A DNA stretch of 64,000 nt from Notospermus geniculatus (Eukaryota > Nemertea > Pilidiophora > Heteronemertea > Lineidae). The notes beneath the pieces were generated by a model. That model was not told where the DNA came from, did no database searches, and saw nothing but the letters and a program-made list of their open reading frames with translations. This document shows positions 55,601-56,410 of this stretch, in pieces (positions within the stretch are counted from its first letter, which is position 1; each line of letters opens with the position of its first letter). The stretch is taken from the NCBI GenBank assembly GCA_002633025.1, contig NMRB01000155.1, positions 411,383 to 475,382 on the forward strand. Direction: 5' to 3'. Both the position numbers and the translations under genes were made by a program.

Positions 55601-55765
55601 ATAGTCCGTGAAGAGGTCTATGAGTATGAAGTCACCATTGATATAAACTGGACTAAAAAAGATACACCAGAAATCATAACAAAAGCTGTTAAGCCAAAGA
55701 AAAGGGTGCGATTTGCCGATGTCCCGATATATCTAGGCCAAGAGGAATATGAGACAGATGTCTGA
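62..55765 (+). CDS. Giant sallimus/titin-like muscle protein, 5'-truncated (about 70 exons)
   Basis: This is the whole gene model: a chain of GT-AG exons whose phases agree from 62 to the TGA at 55763-55765, about 8,000 residues in this window. The order is spectrin-like repeats, twelve Ig domains (the last three palladin/zormin-like), a Pro-rich linker, thirteen Ig domains beginning with a kettin type, a 45-residue PEVK-like repeat region, two further Ig domains and a short tail. Proteins of this kind link the Z-disc to thick filaments and act as molecular springs and ruler scaffolds in striated muscle. The order of the Ig and PEVK parts matches insect sallimus (zormin-kettin-PEVK); the spectrin part is an addition relative to the layout I know. 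No Fn3, SH3, RhoGEF or kinase domain is present, unlike obscurin/unc-89 or projectin. The start lies upstream of the window. One junction (11294 to 11895) is out of phase and one exon end (53890) is lost to an N. Confidence 0.85.
678..835 (+). repeat. Hairpin repeat family H, copy 1
   Basis: An element of about 155 bp centred on an imperfect palindrome (ATATTCATTGGAAAGCTCTC against GAGCACTTTCCAATGAATAC). Two other copies are in this window: 10733-10878 (same orientation) and 37781-37934 (reverse). It lies in the intron 570-1400. Confidence 0.75.
1173..1380. mobile_element. Fold-back element F, copy 1
   Basis: Inverted arms of about 60-70 bp: CCGAAATCTCAACCAGAACC with GGTGACGTGAC on the left, GTCACGTCATTCAGTTTCAG and GAGGTTATGGTTGAG on the right. 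A second copy is at 18038-18272. It has no coding capacity, so it is MITE-like. Confidence 0.75.
2087..3346 (+). CDS. Spectrin-like repeat exons 4-7
   Basis: Exons 2087-2206, 2386-2577, 2850-3047 and 3236-3346 are all phase 0-0. The 64-residue exon at 2386 ends in the helix C pattern RLDNRRKNLVLAANFFKMAQE-like, with a heptad of hydrophobic residues and the FF..A.E signature seen again at 8345-8536. The exon at 2850 contains a long helix (EQIENQLTQTDL...) and a Gly/Asp-rich loop near its end. All four exons could be skipped without a frameshift. Confidence 0.8.
3570..4668 (+). CDS. Spectrin-like repeat exons 8-11
   Basis: Exons 3570-3692, 3873-4064, 4157-4327 and 4489-4668 are all phase 0-0 with gtaagt/gtaagc/gtaagg donors. 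They encode Trp-centred helical repeats: TWMVQVGQAV near 3576, NWSSLKDLVDLRISLALKYVS near 3978, KWTSTLELYDGQEEKGKEFL near 4254, and EWAQFIQDARK at the end of the 4489 exon. There are no catalytic residues; this looks like a structural rod. Confidence 0.8.
5539..5664 (+). CDS. Spectrin-repeat exon, version A of a duplicated pair
   Basis: A 126-bp phase 0-0 exon encodes 42 residues beginning TIDWVMKTEDELFP and ending EFEPTQK. It is clearly homologous to the next exon (6063-6191): both start TIDWVM, share ELF..AIAG.LG.S, and end F.PT.K. The acceptor is TTTTTTCGCAG and the donor gtagaa. The exon supplies the start of one spectrin repeat completed by 6495-6683. Including both copies in series would disrupt the triple-helix register, so mutually exclusive use is likely. 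Confidence 0.75.
5735..5855. repeat. Three-copy tandem repeat of about 35 bp
   Basis: The unit contains GTGGTCTTTCTGTTGTCCGT and GGGTAGGAGGCCAT. It sits in the intron between the two duplicated exons 5539 and 6063. Confidence 0.75.
6063..6191 (+). CDS. Spectrin-repeat exon, version B of a duplicated pair
   Basis: A 129-bp phase 0-0 exon encodes 43 residues beginning TIDWVMLAEKELFHP and ending QFDPTAK. It is the second copy of the exon at 5539-5664, 398 bp away, at roughly half residue identity by eye. The acceptor is GATGTTTTTAG and the donor gtacat, which is weaker than most donors in this gene. See the finding on mutually exclusive splicing. Confidence 0.75.
6495..8536 (+). CDS. Spectrin-like repeat exons 14-17
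   Basis: Exons 6495-6683, 7145-7471, 7631-7753 and 8345-8536 are all phase 0-0. The 109-residue exon at 7145 includes NWDRSWEDQKEKLEQNLQIC, the same repeat signature as at 1577-1640. The exon at 8345 has KWSTFHTSVHDYRDMLEVSV followed by LFFQIVEE. The intron 7754-8344 carries a large fold-back element. The intron 6684-7144 carries a dispersed repeat that recurs inverted at about 14.8 kb. Confidence 0.8.
6741..6909. repeat. Dispersed repeat, inverted copy at 14781-14955
   Basis: The sequence from GACCTGGCTTAGCCACTGGG to the end is the reverse complement, with substitutions, of 14781-14955 (shared: GGTCACAGAGGTCTGACATT, CAGCAGGCTGTTGATATCTT). Both copies are intronic. Confidence 0.75.
7805..8268. 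mobile_element. Large fold-back element with arms of about 130 bp
   Basis: The left arm AGCTCAGTTCGGGAAAGTTC with GGAAACGTTTC and the right arm GGAACTTTCCCGAACTGAGC are inverted copies. Each arm is itself built from short GGAAACGTTTCC-like palindromic units. It fills most of the intron 7754-8344. Confidence 0.75.
8727..9773 (+). CDS. Last spectrin-like exons before the Ig region
   Basis: Exon 8727-8910 (phase 0-1) encodes CEEWARENSQFLFNIGRQAQ and further helix. Exon 9652-9773 (1-0) encodes a final helix ending LENLQDALKKREE. The following exon (9906) is Pro-rich, so this marks the end of the rod, after about 1,033 residues or nine to ten spectrin repeats in the window. Confidence 0.78.
8989..9128. 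mobile_element. Short MITE of about 140 bp
   Basis: Ends TAAGGCTCGTTTCCACAGAC and CTTCTGTGGAAACGGGCCTT are inverted. It lies in the intron 8911-9651, which also has two similar blocks near 9190-9250 and 9435-9490 (GGAGTGTC..CCCTTGG). Confidence 0.7.
9906..10564 (+). CDS. Pro-rich linker and Ig domain 1
   Basis: Exon 9906-10093 (phase 0-2) starts APPPPPPEVSEPP and reaches the A strand of an I-set Ig (KVIQPLKSADVMEGI). Exon 10344-10564 (2-1) finishes it: FECRFDSDDIPQLMWYKDN, then DTARYTCRATNAAG. The two Cys and the core Trp are present. The Ig fold places this in the titin/palladin class of intracellular muscle Ig domains. Confidence 0.85.
10733..10878 (+). repeat. Hairpin repeat family H, copy 2
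   Basis: The best palindrome of the family: ATAGGTATTCATTGGAAAGC ... CTTTCCAATGAATACCTAT, which could form a near-perfect hairpin of about 22 bp with a short loop. Confidence 0.78.
10998..11294 (+). CDS. Ig domain 2 (single exon)
   Basis: One phase 1-1 exon holds a complete I-set Ig. The Trp (TVSWFKDD) and the F-strand Cys (ARYTCKATNQGGEAA) are present. The B-strand Cys is replaced (FTFESHVTG), as in many titin-class domains. Most neighbours have an intron after the SPD-(F/Y) position; here the equivalent point (after TAT at 11159-11161) is followed by gtaatc, a weak cryptic donor that could join in frame to 11895. Confidence 0.85.
11440..11775. mobile_element. Nested inverted-repeat element with an N
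   Basis: Outer ends GTATTCTAGAAGCCTTAA and TTAAGGAAGCTTCTCGAAN are inverted. Inner arms AACCCTTGGAGCGCCG and CGGCGCTCTAAGGGTT are inverted around an A/T homopolymer core. The N at 11767 lies in the outer arm. The missing first half of Ig 3 would have to lie in this intron. Confidence 0.6.
11895..12037 (+). CDS. Orphan second half of an Ig domain (Ig 3)
   Basis: Exon of phase 0-2 encodes only the C-terminal half of an Ig: LEITEAYPEDTSPYTVVLHN followed by PAGDASSNCNITIE. It joins 15676 in phase 2. No matching first-half exon is visible in 11295-11894, which holds an inverted-repeat element and an N at 11767. Either a first-half exon is missing from the assembly, or it is spliced to the first half of Ig 2 through an internal donor near 11162. 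Confidence 0.65.
12315..12418 (-). mobile_element. tRNA-derived SINE, minus strand
   Basis: Read on the minus strand it has an A-box-like TGGTGCAGTG and a B-box-like GGTTCGATCCC. Related copies are at 19403-19480 and 23827-23935. Confidence 0.6.
13738..14362. mobile_element. Inverted-repeat element of about 625 bp
   Basis: Ends GGCCACACAAAAATAATACT and ATTATTTTTGTGTGGCC are inverted, continuing into GGTTCTGGTAAC / GTTACCGGAACC. It contains GGTAGGG-type runs and no recognisable transposase. Confidence 0.7.
15676..16097 (+). CDS. Ig domain 4
   Basis: Exons 15676-15802 (phase 2-0) and 15917-16097 (0-1). The first opens with an acidic linker (ESGASDAEASPPRF) and the B strand (RARLDCIIVGHPEPE). 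The second holds VIWYKHNKP and DSGQYKCEARNPHGEAQ. The intron lies just before the C-strand Trp, a position used in several domains of this gene. Confidence 0.85.
16636..17536 (+). CDS. Ig domain 5 and first half of Ig 6
   Basis: Exons 16636-16838 (phase 1-0) and 17222-17536 (0-0). Ig 5: MAPPRFVMLMKDITCHEG, FNCRVTGQPQPTISWYRE, then EDAGTFMVKAVNPGGEA; the F-strand Cys position is Met/Val. A linker rich in Thr/Pro leads to Ig 6, which begins PPEFTKLYMDKTVKSGDDV and DCAIVGKPVPK. The intron after SPDFQ carries a MITE at 16930-17113. Confidence 0.85.
16930..17113. mobile_element. MITE family M1, copy 1
   Basis: A non-coding element of about 185 bp with terminal inverted repeats near TGACCTGTGCCAGCAAAAGC and GCTTTTACTGGAGCGGATCA. 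The core is shared with 26745-26950 and 30223-30421 (GTGATCATCACTGGTCATCA). Confidence 0.8.
17796..18010 (+). CDS. Second half of Ig domain 6
   Basis: Phase 0-2 exon: VQWLFNGEPIRNKDYQIRQ, DAGRFSITAENPSGRATCSA, then a Pro-rich tail APAPPRPIHVSEG. The donor is GG|gtaagt and pairs with the phase-2 acceptor at 18453, giving a Gly codon. Confidence 0.85.
18038..18272. mobile_element. Fold-back element F, copy 2
   Basis: Second copy of the element at 1173-1380: arms CACCGAAATCTCAACCACAA and TATGGTTGAGATTTCGGCGG are inverted. It lies in the intron between Ig 6 and the KSPP exon. Confidence 0.78.
18453..19177 (+). CDS. Pro-rich KSPP-repeat linker and start of Ig 7
   Basis: A 725-bp exon (phase 2-1) encodes about 190 residues of low-complexity Pro/Ser/Lys-rich sequence before Ig 7. 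Three tandem copies of a 15-residue unit KSPPVQRREMPSYAQ lie around 18775-18900, and KSPP occurs five times in all. Such KSP motifs are known proline-directed phosphorylation sites in titin's M-band region and in neurofilaments; phosphorylation here is inference. The exon ends with VPPKFIEPLKNIAAEEGTRV, the start of an Ig. Confidence 0.85.
19403..19480 (-). mobile_element. tRNA-derived SINE fragment, minus strand
   Basis: Minus-strand reading has AGTGGTGCAGTGG (A-box-like) and GGTTCGACC (B-box-like). Another tRNA-like copy lies at about 19850-19940, also minus. Confidence 0.55.
19542..19739 (+). CDS. Second half of Ig domain 7
   Basis: Phase 1-1 exon beginning SPEPTIKWFRESRQI and continuing EEDAGKFTCKADNMAGSAS. 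The 2.44-kb intron that follows (19740-22181) holds only repeats. Confidence 0.85.
19740..22181. other. 2.44-kb intron with satellite and repeats
   Basis: No supported exon; phase 1 is conserved across it. It holds a tRNA-like SINE fragment (about 19850-19940), a 20-bp satellite (20782-21048), a repeat with CATGTGAGAGTTTCTCATGT (about 21450-21530, related to 11370-11440 and, inverted, 13330-13395), an N (21928), and duplicated CACCTCTGTTCTGGGGT blocks (21940-22120). Confidence 0.6.
20782..21048. repeat. Minisatellite, 20-bp unit
   Basis: The unit CTTAAGTCCTCTTTGAGGGG occurs about eleven times with variants. A longer block, GCTCAGTTTGTAGGCTTATG, occurs twice, giving a two-level structure. Confidence 0.85.
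22182..22873 (+). CDS. Arg/Ser-rich linker and Ig domain 8
   Basis: Exon 22182-22411 (phase 1-0) has no internal Met start, so a simple ATG-based ORF scan would miss it. It encodes a basic Ser/Pro linker (SAREETASPTPPRSRDSS, then PERRARAEIYRPIEDQRP) running into HTAPVFTR. Exon 22612-22873 (0-1) completes the Ig: FECEVTGQPEPTIKWYHDN, EDAGQYTCTAINPAGSKS. The junction is confirmed by phase and by the continuous Ig A strand. Confidence 0.85.
23053..23795 (+). CDS. Ig domain 9 with basic C-terminal extension
   Basis: Exon 23053-23317 (phase 1-2) opens with two copies of an MMRPVREP motif, then Ig sequence TASFTCRVAGNPMPEVCWLK. Exon 23444-23795 (2-0) finishes it (DQGEYSCVASNPVGEAI) and adds about 70 charged residues (YYRRREAPKPEKPKS, NLDRNIESRLADEPPKE) of likely helix or disorder. 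Confidence 0.85.
23827..23935 (-). mobile_element. tRNA-derived SINE, minus strand
   Basis: Shares end and promoter-like boxes with 12315-12418 (GATTGAACCTGGAGCACTGG against the GATCGAACCTGAACCTCAGA type). Intronic. Confidence 0.55.
24017..24766 (+). CDS. Charged linker and Ig domain 10 (palladin/zormin-like block)
   Basis: Exon 24017-24280 (phase 0-0) begins with a charged helix (FEDRLMKEIEFREARVRA), an alternating Ser/Glu run (SESESES) and a short acidic stretch, then the start of an Ig (IYQKLKDFRLIEGSDATFVC). Exon 24519-24766 (0-2) gives VQWYKDGVYL and EDAGHYTVLVMNNLGRDT. A three-Ig run starting here resembles the C-terminal Ig run of palladin, myopalladin and myotilin, and insect zormin. 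Confidence 0.82.
24879..25630 (+). CDS. Ig domain 11 (palladin/myotilin-like)
   Basis: Exons 24879-25086 (phase 2-0) and 25498-25630 (0-1). Key features: SGRPMPEFSWYRDGVQI, then HKIVVNEEGIHSLIF and DAGHYRCVARNRGGEDSF. The pattern GxPxPxxSW plus H-K-x-x-V-x-E-x-G-x-H-S-L is characteristic of palladin-family Ig domains, which bind actin and alpha-actinin at Z-discs. In sallimus the equivalent region is zormin. Confidence 0.82.
25694..25890. mobile_element. MITE family M2, copy 1
   Basis: An element of about 197 bp with terminal inverted repeats: CTGCCGTTAGAGGCCACCAC on the left, GGCGGCCTCTAACGACAG on the right. Other copies: 33700-33887, 44537-44735 and 54097-54290. Non-coding. Confidence 0.85.
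26031..26324 (+). CDS. Ig domain 12 (single exon)
   Basis: A 294-bp phase 1-1 exon holds a complete Ig: PPRFVERLEPATVREGQPL, FACKAVGAPAPMMSWQREGK, AWFQCSAINIAGTAS. It is the last Ig of the palladin/zormin-like block. The Pro-rich cassette region follows. Confidence 0.87.
26595..26655 (+). CDS. Short linker exon (phase 1 to phase 2 switch)
   Basis: A 61-bp exon encodes EARKPEPERRLIIPKSTKP and ends with AG of a split Arg codon. It changes the reading phase from 1 to 2 and opens the array of phase 2-2 Pro-rich exons. The donor is AAG|gtaggg. Confidence 0.75.
26745..26950. mobile_element. MITE family M1, copy 2
   Basis: Ends TTTGTGACCCGCTCTGGACA and GCTAGAGCGGGTCACATTTT are inverted. The core matches copies at 16930 and 30223. 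The rest of the intron up to 27931 has no clear coding signal. Confidence 0.82.
27417..27652. mobile_element. MITE with TTTAAAGGG-type ends
   Basis: Ends TTAAAGGGACCCTACAGG and TATTGGATCCCTTTAAAG are inverted. A partial copy is at 38640-38815 (shared: GTGCTCATTACACCGATCAG, CAGTTGCTAGCGCCACCT). Confidence 0.72.
27932..28024 (+). CDS. Possible Pro-rich cassette exon
   Basis: A 93-bp phase 2-2 candidate after GCTTCCTTCAG encodes SPQDTRPPLPISRYPQTAPP and a short polar end. The donor AAAG|gtctga is weak. It fits the phase and composition of its neighbours but is short and could be chance; transcript evidence would decide. Confidence 0.4.
28240..28992 (+). CDS. Pro/Lys-rich exon with three 38-residue repeats
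   Basis: A 753-bp phase 2-2 exon of about 250 residues rich in P, E, V and K. Three repeats begin PEFKMKFKAPPVQEKPPEP and are spaced exactly 114 bp (CCA/CCT-GAA-TTC near 28595, 28709 and 28823). The composition is that of a titin PEVK-type spring. The intronic side of the donor, gtcatt, is weak while the exonic side TAAG is good. Confidence 0.82.
29386..29628. repeat. Minisatellite, 41-bp unit, six copies
   Basis: The unit contains AATTATGACCTTCATTATGC and ATTCCACCGTGTCTGT. It sits just upstream of the cassette exon 29704-29859. Confidence 0.85.
29704..29859 (+). CDS. Pro-rich cassette exon
   Basis: A 156-bp phase 2-2 exon: PVPQPQPTVPEFASYVAP, TRPPPPEMPTFVSTIARD. The acceptor is TTCTGTCTACAG; the donor CAAG|gttatt is weak. 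Part of the phase-2 array. Confidence 0.72.
30108..30167 (+). CDS. Short Lys-rich cassette exon
   Basis: A 60-bp phase 2-2 exon: PEKPKEVEPSWKHVSLKHI. It begins after TTCTTTTCCTAG; the donor is GA|gtagga, and reading through the donor meets TAG at once, so it must be spliced. Confidence 0.6.
30223..30421. mobile_element. MITE family M1, copy 3
   Basis: Ends ATGTGACCCACTCCAGTAAA and TTTGCTAGATCAGGTCACAT are inverted. It is the most complete copy, about 199 bp. Confidence 0.82.
30552..30665 (+). CDS. Pro-rich cassette exon
   Basis: A 114-bp phase 2-2 exon: LPPEPEYQEPSKMAPPTTPP, then TPGTMSTDLLIQPMPKF. The donor TTAG|gttggt is weak. The acceptor is CATATGCAG. Confidence 0.68.
31147..31182 (+). 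CDS. Micro-exon in the Pro-rich array
   Basis: A 36-bp phase 2-2 exon encodes PLEEAPRPIVS between split Arg codons. The acceptor TTCCTCTTCAG is good; the donor CAAG|gtgact is weak. Phase and composition match its neighbours, but length alone gives little support. Confidence 0.5.
31338..31495. mobile_element. Fold-back MITE of about 158 bp
   Basis: Arms CAGCAGCCATTTTGCCAAAA and TTTTGGCAAAATGGCTGCTG are perfect inverted copies within longer arms of about 55 bp. Confidence 0.8.
31541..31700. repeat. Minisatellite, 41-bp unit, four copies
   Basis: The unit GTCAGGGTGTGAACCACATT plus CTGGCCCAGTCCAGTGGCGA starts at 31541, 31582, 31623 and 31664. Confidence 0.85.
31987..32391 (+). CDS. Pro-rich cassette exon
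   Basis: A 405-bp phase 2-2 exon encodes about 134 residues with P, E and V in excess: LSTYMAYVPPQLGPQPVEHV, VEPVQITTPVFRPADITPR, and a second APVQIVAPVFKAAPQPV that echoes it. The donor CAAG|gttgac is weak. Confidence 0.78.
33356..33418 (+). CDS. Charged cassette exon
   Basis: A 63-bp phase 2-2 exon: RFKALPEKEKSELEIRLQKR, predicted helical. The acceptor is CGCTTTCAG; the donor GACG|gtactc is weak. It is the last symmetric exon before the kettin-like Ig exon at 34767. Confidence 0.6.
33419..34766. other. 1.35-kb intron with MITE M2 copy 2
   Basis: An M2 element lies at 33700-33887 (CTTTAGAGGCCGCCTGTTAG to TGGTGGCCTCTAATGGCA). I see no exon in the rest; phase 2 is conserved from 33418 to 34767. 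Confidence 0.6.
34767..35406 (+). CDS. Ig domain 13 (kettin-type) and start of Ig 14
   Basis: A 640-bp exon (phase 2-0). Ig 13 has the kettin/sallimus signature: HFETRLVPIGDPNMRIEWYK, then SGHRFRITYDFAYVALDLL and YPEDNGEYYCKAINLVGE. Kettin Ig domains bind actin at the Z-disc and along I-band thin filaments. A 60-residue acidic linker follows, then Ig 14 begins (DEGESAKFIVKVGGHPRP, VTWWHNG). Confidence 0.88.
35471..35690 (+). mobile_element. tRNA-derived SINE, plus strand
   Basis: It begins TGGTAGCCCAGGGGTTGTCA (A-box-like) with GGACTCAAATCTT about 45 bp on (B-box-like). Its body, GCAAGGGCAAGTAAAAGATC and GGAACATGAGTAGCTTGAGA, recurs at about 25296-25350. Confidence 0.6.
35849..36152 (+). CDS. 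Second half of Ig 14 and kettin-type linker
   Basis: Phase 0-1 exon: MIHYLEVPKTRDYDSGNIRV, TAKNPLGEANASTDLKVRP. It is followed by EDWRARLKKTPRKEFTPER, a basic linker resembling the DWR..LKK motif that follows kettin/sallimus Ig domains, and then helix up to KVERG. Confidence 0.86.
36493..37002 (+). CDS. Helical linker and Ig domain 15
   Basis: A 510-bp phase 1-1 exon. The first 75 residues are charged and helical (HVERAKAKLQMEEVEKAEEE). A full Ig follows: EPPMFATRLQPQQVKEGTSV, APTVSWFREGFEIKPSRDF, DAGQYMIVLQNPHGKAHS. It lacks both canonical Cys residues. Confidence 0.87.
37230..37655 (+). CDS. Ig domain 16
   Basis: Exons 37230-37363 (phase 1-0) and 37490-37655 (0-1). Residues: VPPEFRALLRDTRVMAGEPA, DCQIISKPQPEVYWQK, then DAGSYECCAITPAGKTSCTA. 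The intron sits after the Trp-Gln-Lys of strand C. Confidence 0.87.
37781..37934 (-). repeat. Hairpin repeat family H, copy 3 (reverse)
   Basis: Its reverse complement runs parallel to 678-835 from GGCCAATTTTG to GGTTT, including the central hairpin. Its right edge abuts the acceptor of exon 37958. Confidence 0.75.
37958..38615 (+). CDS. Ig domain 17
   Basis: Exons 37958-38113 (phase 1-1) and 38427-38615 (1-1). A linker rich in V/P/E/K (KVAEPPVKPEVKEVEKLPG) leads to PLKNLVVDEGTPAVFECKTT, then VITWYLGPQVIKPSKYF and DEGTYKCTAVNKAGEVS. Confidence 0.87.
38839..39471 (+). CDS. Ig domain 18
   Basis: Exons 38839-39017 (phase 1-0) and 39342-39471 (0-1): EPPRFLKAVAGLDLKEGMPA, PEPAIQWLREGEPIKPSPDF, then EDSGIFTCRAINTSGKAECA. 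The donor gtatgg of the first exon is weak. The 1.4-kb intron that follows has a MITE at 39557-39792. Confidence 0.87.
39557..39792. mobile_element. MITE with TATAGAGG ends
   Basis: Ends TATAGAGGTTCTTCACATGA and AGTGAAGAACCTCTATC are inverted. The interior has many TGACGTCA/ACGTCA motifs. The rest of the intron up to 40879 shows no coding signal. Confidence 0.75.
40880..41384 (+). CDS. Ig domain 19
   Basis: Exons 40880-41042 (phase 1-2) and 41167-41384 (2-1). A charged helical linker (ELQQAQEREREEMRQPPEF) precedes the Ig: LECLVNAYPMPSYTWYVNG, DTGEYVLKVENPHGEASC. Here the intron falls before the B-strand Cys, a different position from the Ig domains upstream. Confidence 0.87.
41587..43190 (+). 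CDS. Ig domains 20, 21 and 22 with PEVK-like linker
   Basis: Exon 41587-41725 (phase 1-2) and the 1,328-bp exon 41863-43190 (2-1). Ig 20: LEVEVDAYPPPLIEWFVNGI, DTGEYTCKVTSDLGT. Ig 21: IPPKFIVELVDQFPTDGDEV, MPSISWFHND, DRGTYRCIAVNPAGEAM. A linker of about 140 residues rich in E, V, P and K follows (VLDLSLLEGEEPEPEQQVTF). Ig 22: IPPTFIVPLQPRLAHDGEEV, PAIQWLKDDEEL, DSGVFTIIATNPAGSAKC. Confidence 0.9.
43215..43415. repeat. Dispersed repeat with CTATAGACCTT start
   Basis: Related copies lie at about 45372-45480 and 45838-45995 (shared TATAGACCTT, CCAACAAAG, GGTGGCCT, TTCATT.TCCAAGCAT). These copies sit in introns of the Ig 22-26 region. Confidence 0.6.
43465..44516 (+). CDS. Ig domains 23 and 24
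   Basis: Exons 43465-43633 (phase 1-2) and 43837-44516 (2-1). Ig 23: SPTFVKTPVPVLEVNEGDTV, LECQVDSEPKPDVSWFVNGL, DSGEYVCKTENKLGEATC. After a short acidic linker (VTMEIAVDQIKREIAPVPEQ) comes Ig 24: PPEITRHLEPITAQDGDQV, KPTFEWYHDSHLI, DSGEYTCRAVNPVGEAF. Confidence 0.9.
44537..44735. mobile_element. MITE family M2, copy 3
   Basis: The left end GGGAGACTTTACTGCCGTTA and right end GATTGCCTCTAACGGCATAA are inverted. It starts about 20 bp after the donor of exon 43837-44516. Confidence 0.8.
44942..45798 (+). CDS. Acidic linker and Ig domain 25
   Basis: Exons 44942-45309 (phase 1-0; weak donor gtatat) and 45552-45798 (0-1). The linker has alternating hydrophobic/acidic segments (SLKMEVEVKEPERHVTEQ) similar in style to the repeats of the next exon. 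Ig 25: IPPEFTKPLENIKVMDGEEV, MPEIVWYHNGRVVKPSPDF, DKGDYVCEATNPVGRAV. Confidence 0.9.
46184..53889 (+). CDS. Giant exon: 45-residue PEVK-like repeats, then Ig 26 (truncated)
   Basis: A single open exon of 7,706 bp enters in phase 1 after TTTCGTTTTCAG. It encodes an acidic N-terminal part (46184-46479), three divergent 45-residue units (46480-46884), 46 clear units (46885-53094), a degraded unit (53095 to about 53205), unique sequence, and Ig 26 from 53662 (APRFTSELQDITVTDGSEV, RPTVNWYVNGIEIQPSKEY). A typical unit runs GKPTAKGKPAQRVETVVETK and then EGEEIVQVVLAPTEETKPEE plus five residues; in one such unit 26 of 45 residues are P, E, V or K. This composition is that of titin PEVK springs. The exon has no Met needed for its start; it continues Ig 25. 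Its 3' end and donor are lost at the N of 53890. Confidence 0.9.
46885..53094 (+). repeat. 46 tandem coding units of 135 bp (45 residues)
   Basis: The first unit starts at GGC 46885 and a 47th start falls at 53095, exactly 46 x 135 bp later, with no net indel. Type D units carry VEGVTGEEMSHKE. They start at or near 46885, 47425, 47965, 48640, 49180, 49450, 49855, 50125 and 50530, differing by multiples of 135. Each D unit is followed by a type E unit (KSAIKGKPETLVQFQ). The remaining units are type A (GKPTAKGKPAQRVET). Units become divergent after about 51.0 kb, then four near-identical units (52285-52824) follow. Confidence 0.9.
53890..53903. other. Assembly N plus poly-G inside a coding exon
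   Basis: An N at 53890 is followed by 13 G. Reading stops making sense exactly here: Ig 26 ends at EGTYTVKL and lacks its last two strands and a donor site. The next acceptor is at 53948. This looks like an unresolved sequencing or assembly join rather than a real exon end. Confidence 0.8.
53949..54059 (+). CDS. Linker exon after Ig 26
   Basis: A 111-bp exon, phase 1-1 if the lost part of the previous exon ended in phase 1: RELQTTTIELTQKDVRESF and VEVDIEVESPKKAPEG. The acceptor is TTTTCTTTCCAG; the donor gtaacg. It bridges Ig 26 and Ig 27. Confidence 0.75.
54097..54290. mobile_element. MITE family M2, copy 4
   Basis: The left end TTTACTGCCGTTAGAGGCCA matches copy 1 closely; the right end is ACAGGCGACCTCTATTGGCA. 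It lies in the intron 54060-54358. Confidence 0.82.
54359..54781 (+). CDS. Ig domain 27, the last Ig
   Basis: Exons 54359-54510 (phase 1-0) and 54616-54781 (0-1): APLFITPLQQQTVYETQPV, FECRVTGRPEPQITWYK, then DEAEYKCEAKNKAGKVSTW. The phase-1 end (GAG A) can join either 55578 (giving Lys) or 57961 (giving Met), so this is the branch point for two possible C-termini. Confidence 0.88.
55264..55466. mobile_element. MITE with arms of about 45 bp, TA-flanked
   Basis: Ends TATAGAGGCCTTGCAAATGA and TCATTGCAAGGCCTCTATA are inverted, extending through GCCGCCATGCTG / CAGCATGGCCGCC. TA at both edges fits a Tc1/mariner-type target duplication. Confidence 0.8.
55578..55765 (+). CDS. C-terminal exon 1 with RVxF-like and PDZ-ligand-like motifs
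   Basis: Phase-1 exon of 62 codons with stop TGA 55763-55765. It encodes an acidic segment, then KPKKRVRFADVP and the C-terminus EEYETDV. KKRVRF fits the RVxF docking consensus for protein phosphatase 1, and -ETDV fits a class I PDZ ligand. Z-disc proteins palladin, myotilin and FATZ also end in a PDZ-binding motif for ZASP/ALP-type proteins. Both motif roles here are inference from short matches. Confidence 0.82.
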
Positions 55766-56410
55766 ACGCATGTGGGTCGTAGTCTGGGGTTTAGCTTCGT
55801 AGCGGTGGCGGCACATTGACTGTGTTGATAGATGGTGGAAACTTTCCAACAAAATTGATCTCTCGAACTGGCAGTGGTACATATGACAGTAAAAACAAAT
55901 GGTTCTCTTGCTGTCGTTGTGCCAGTGGAAGAGCCAGTGCTCATTTCTTTCCAGATGTGGATAGAGTGAGATCCTTGACTGATTCTTGCATTCATCTTAG
56001 CAGTAATGAACCTATTTTAGTTGTTAGTTTCTGCAAACTATGAGCATAGTACATTGTGTTGTTCACCTTTGGTTGATGTGGTCTCTGACCGGTACTGGAG
56101 AGTACCTGAAGCCGAGGGTTTGTTGGGTGTTGAAACTTTTATGATGTAAAGATCGCCCATGACGTGTTGTTGTGGCCCCTCCTTGAAATCTTGAGGCCCA
56201 TGGTGTGTCCTTGCTGTGGGTACTCCATTGTGTCTTGAGGCCCATGATGTGTCCTTGCTGTGGGTACTCCATTGCATCTTGATGTGCTGGCTGTTGTGCA
56301 GTCCACCACTCACAAGGATACTGAACTTAAAGATGATAGTTTACATTGGTCCTGAAGAACATACAGTTCAACCCAGGACCAAATGAAATAAACTTCCCAG
56401 ATCACTAGAC
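55766..56410 (+). other. Probable 3' UTR of C-terminal exon 1
   Basis: No coding signal follows the stop. AATAAA lies at 56387-56392, so cleavage is expected near 56405-56420. Two direct copies of a 50-bp unit (near 56188-56285, CCTTGCTGTGGGTACTCCAT) lie inside it. Confidence 0.5.

Noticed and set aside
62-55765. Identification as obscurin/unc-89 or projectin
   Set aside because: No SH3, RhoGEF, PH, Fn3 or kinase domain is visible in about 8,000 residues; spectrin repeats and a long PEVK-like exon do not fit those families.
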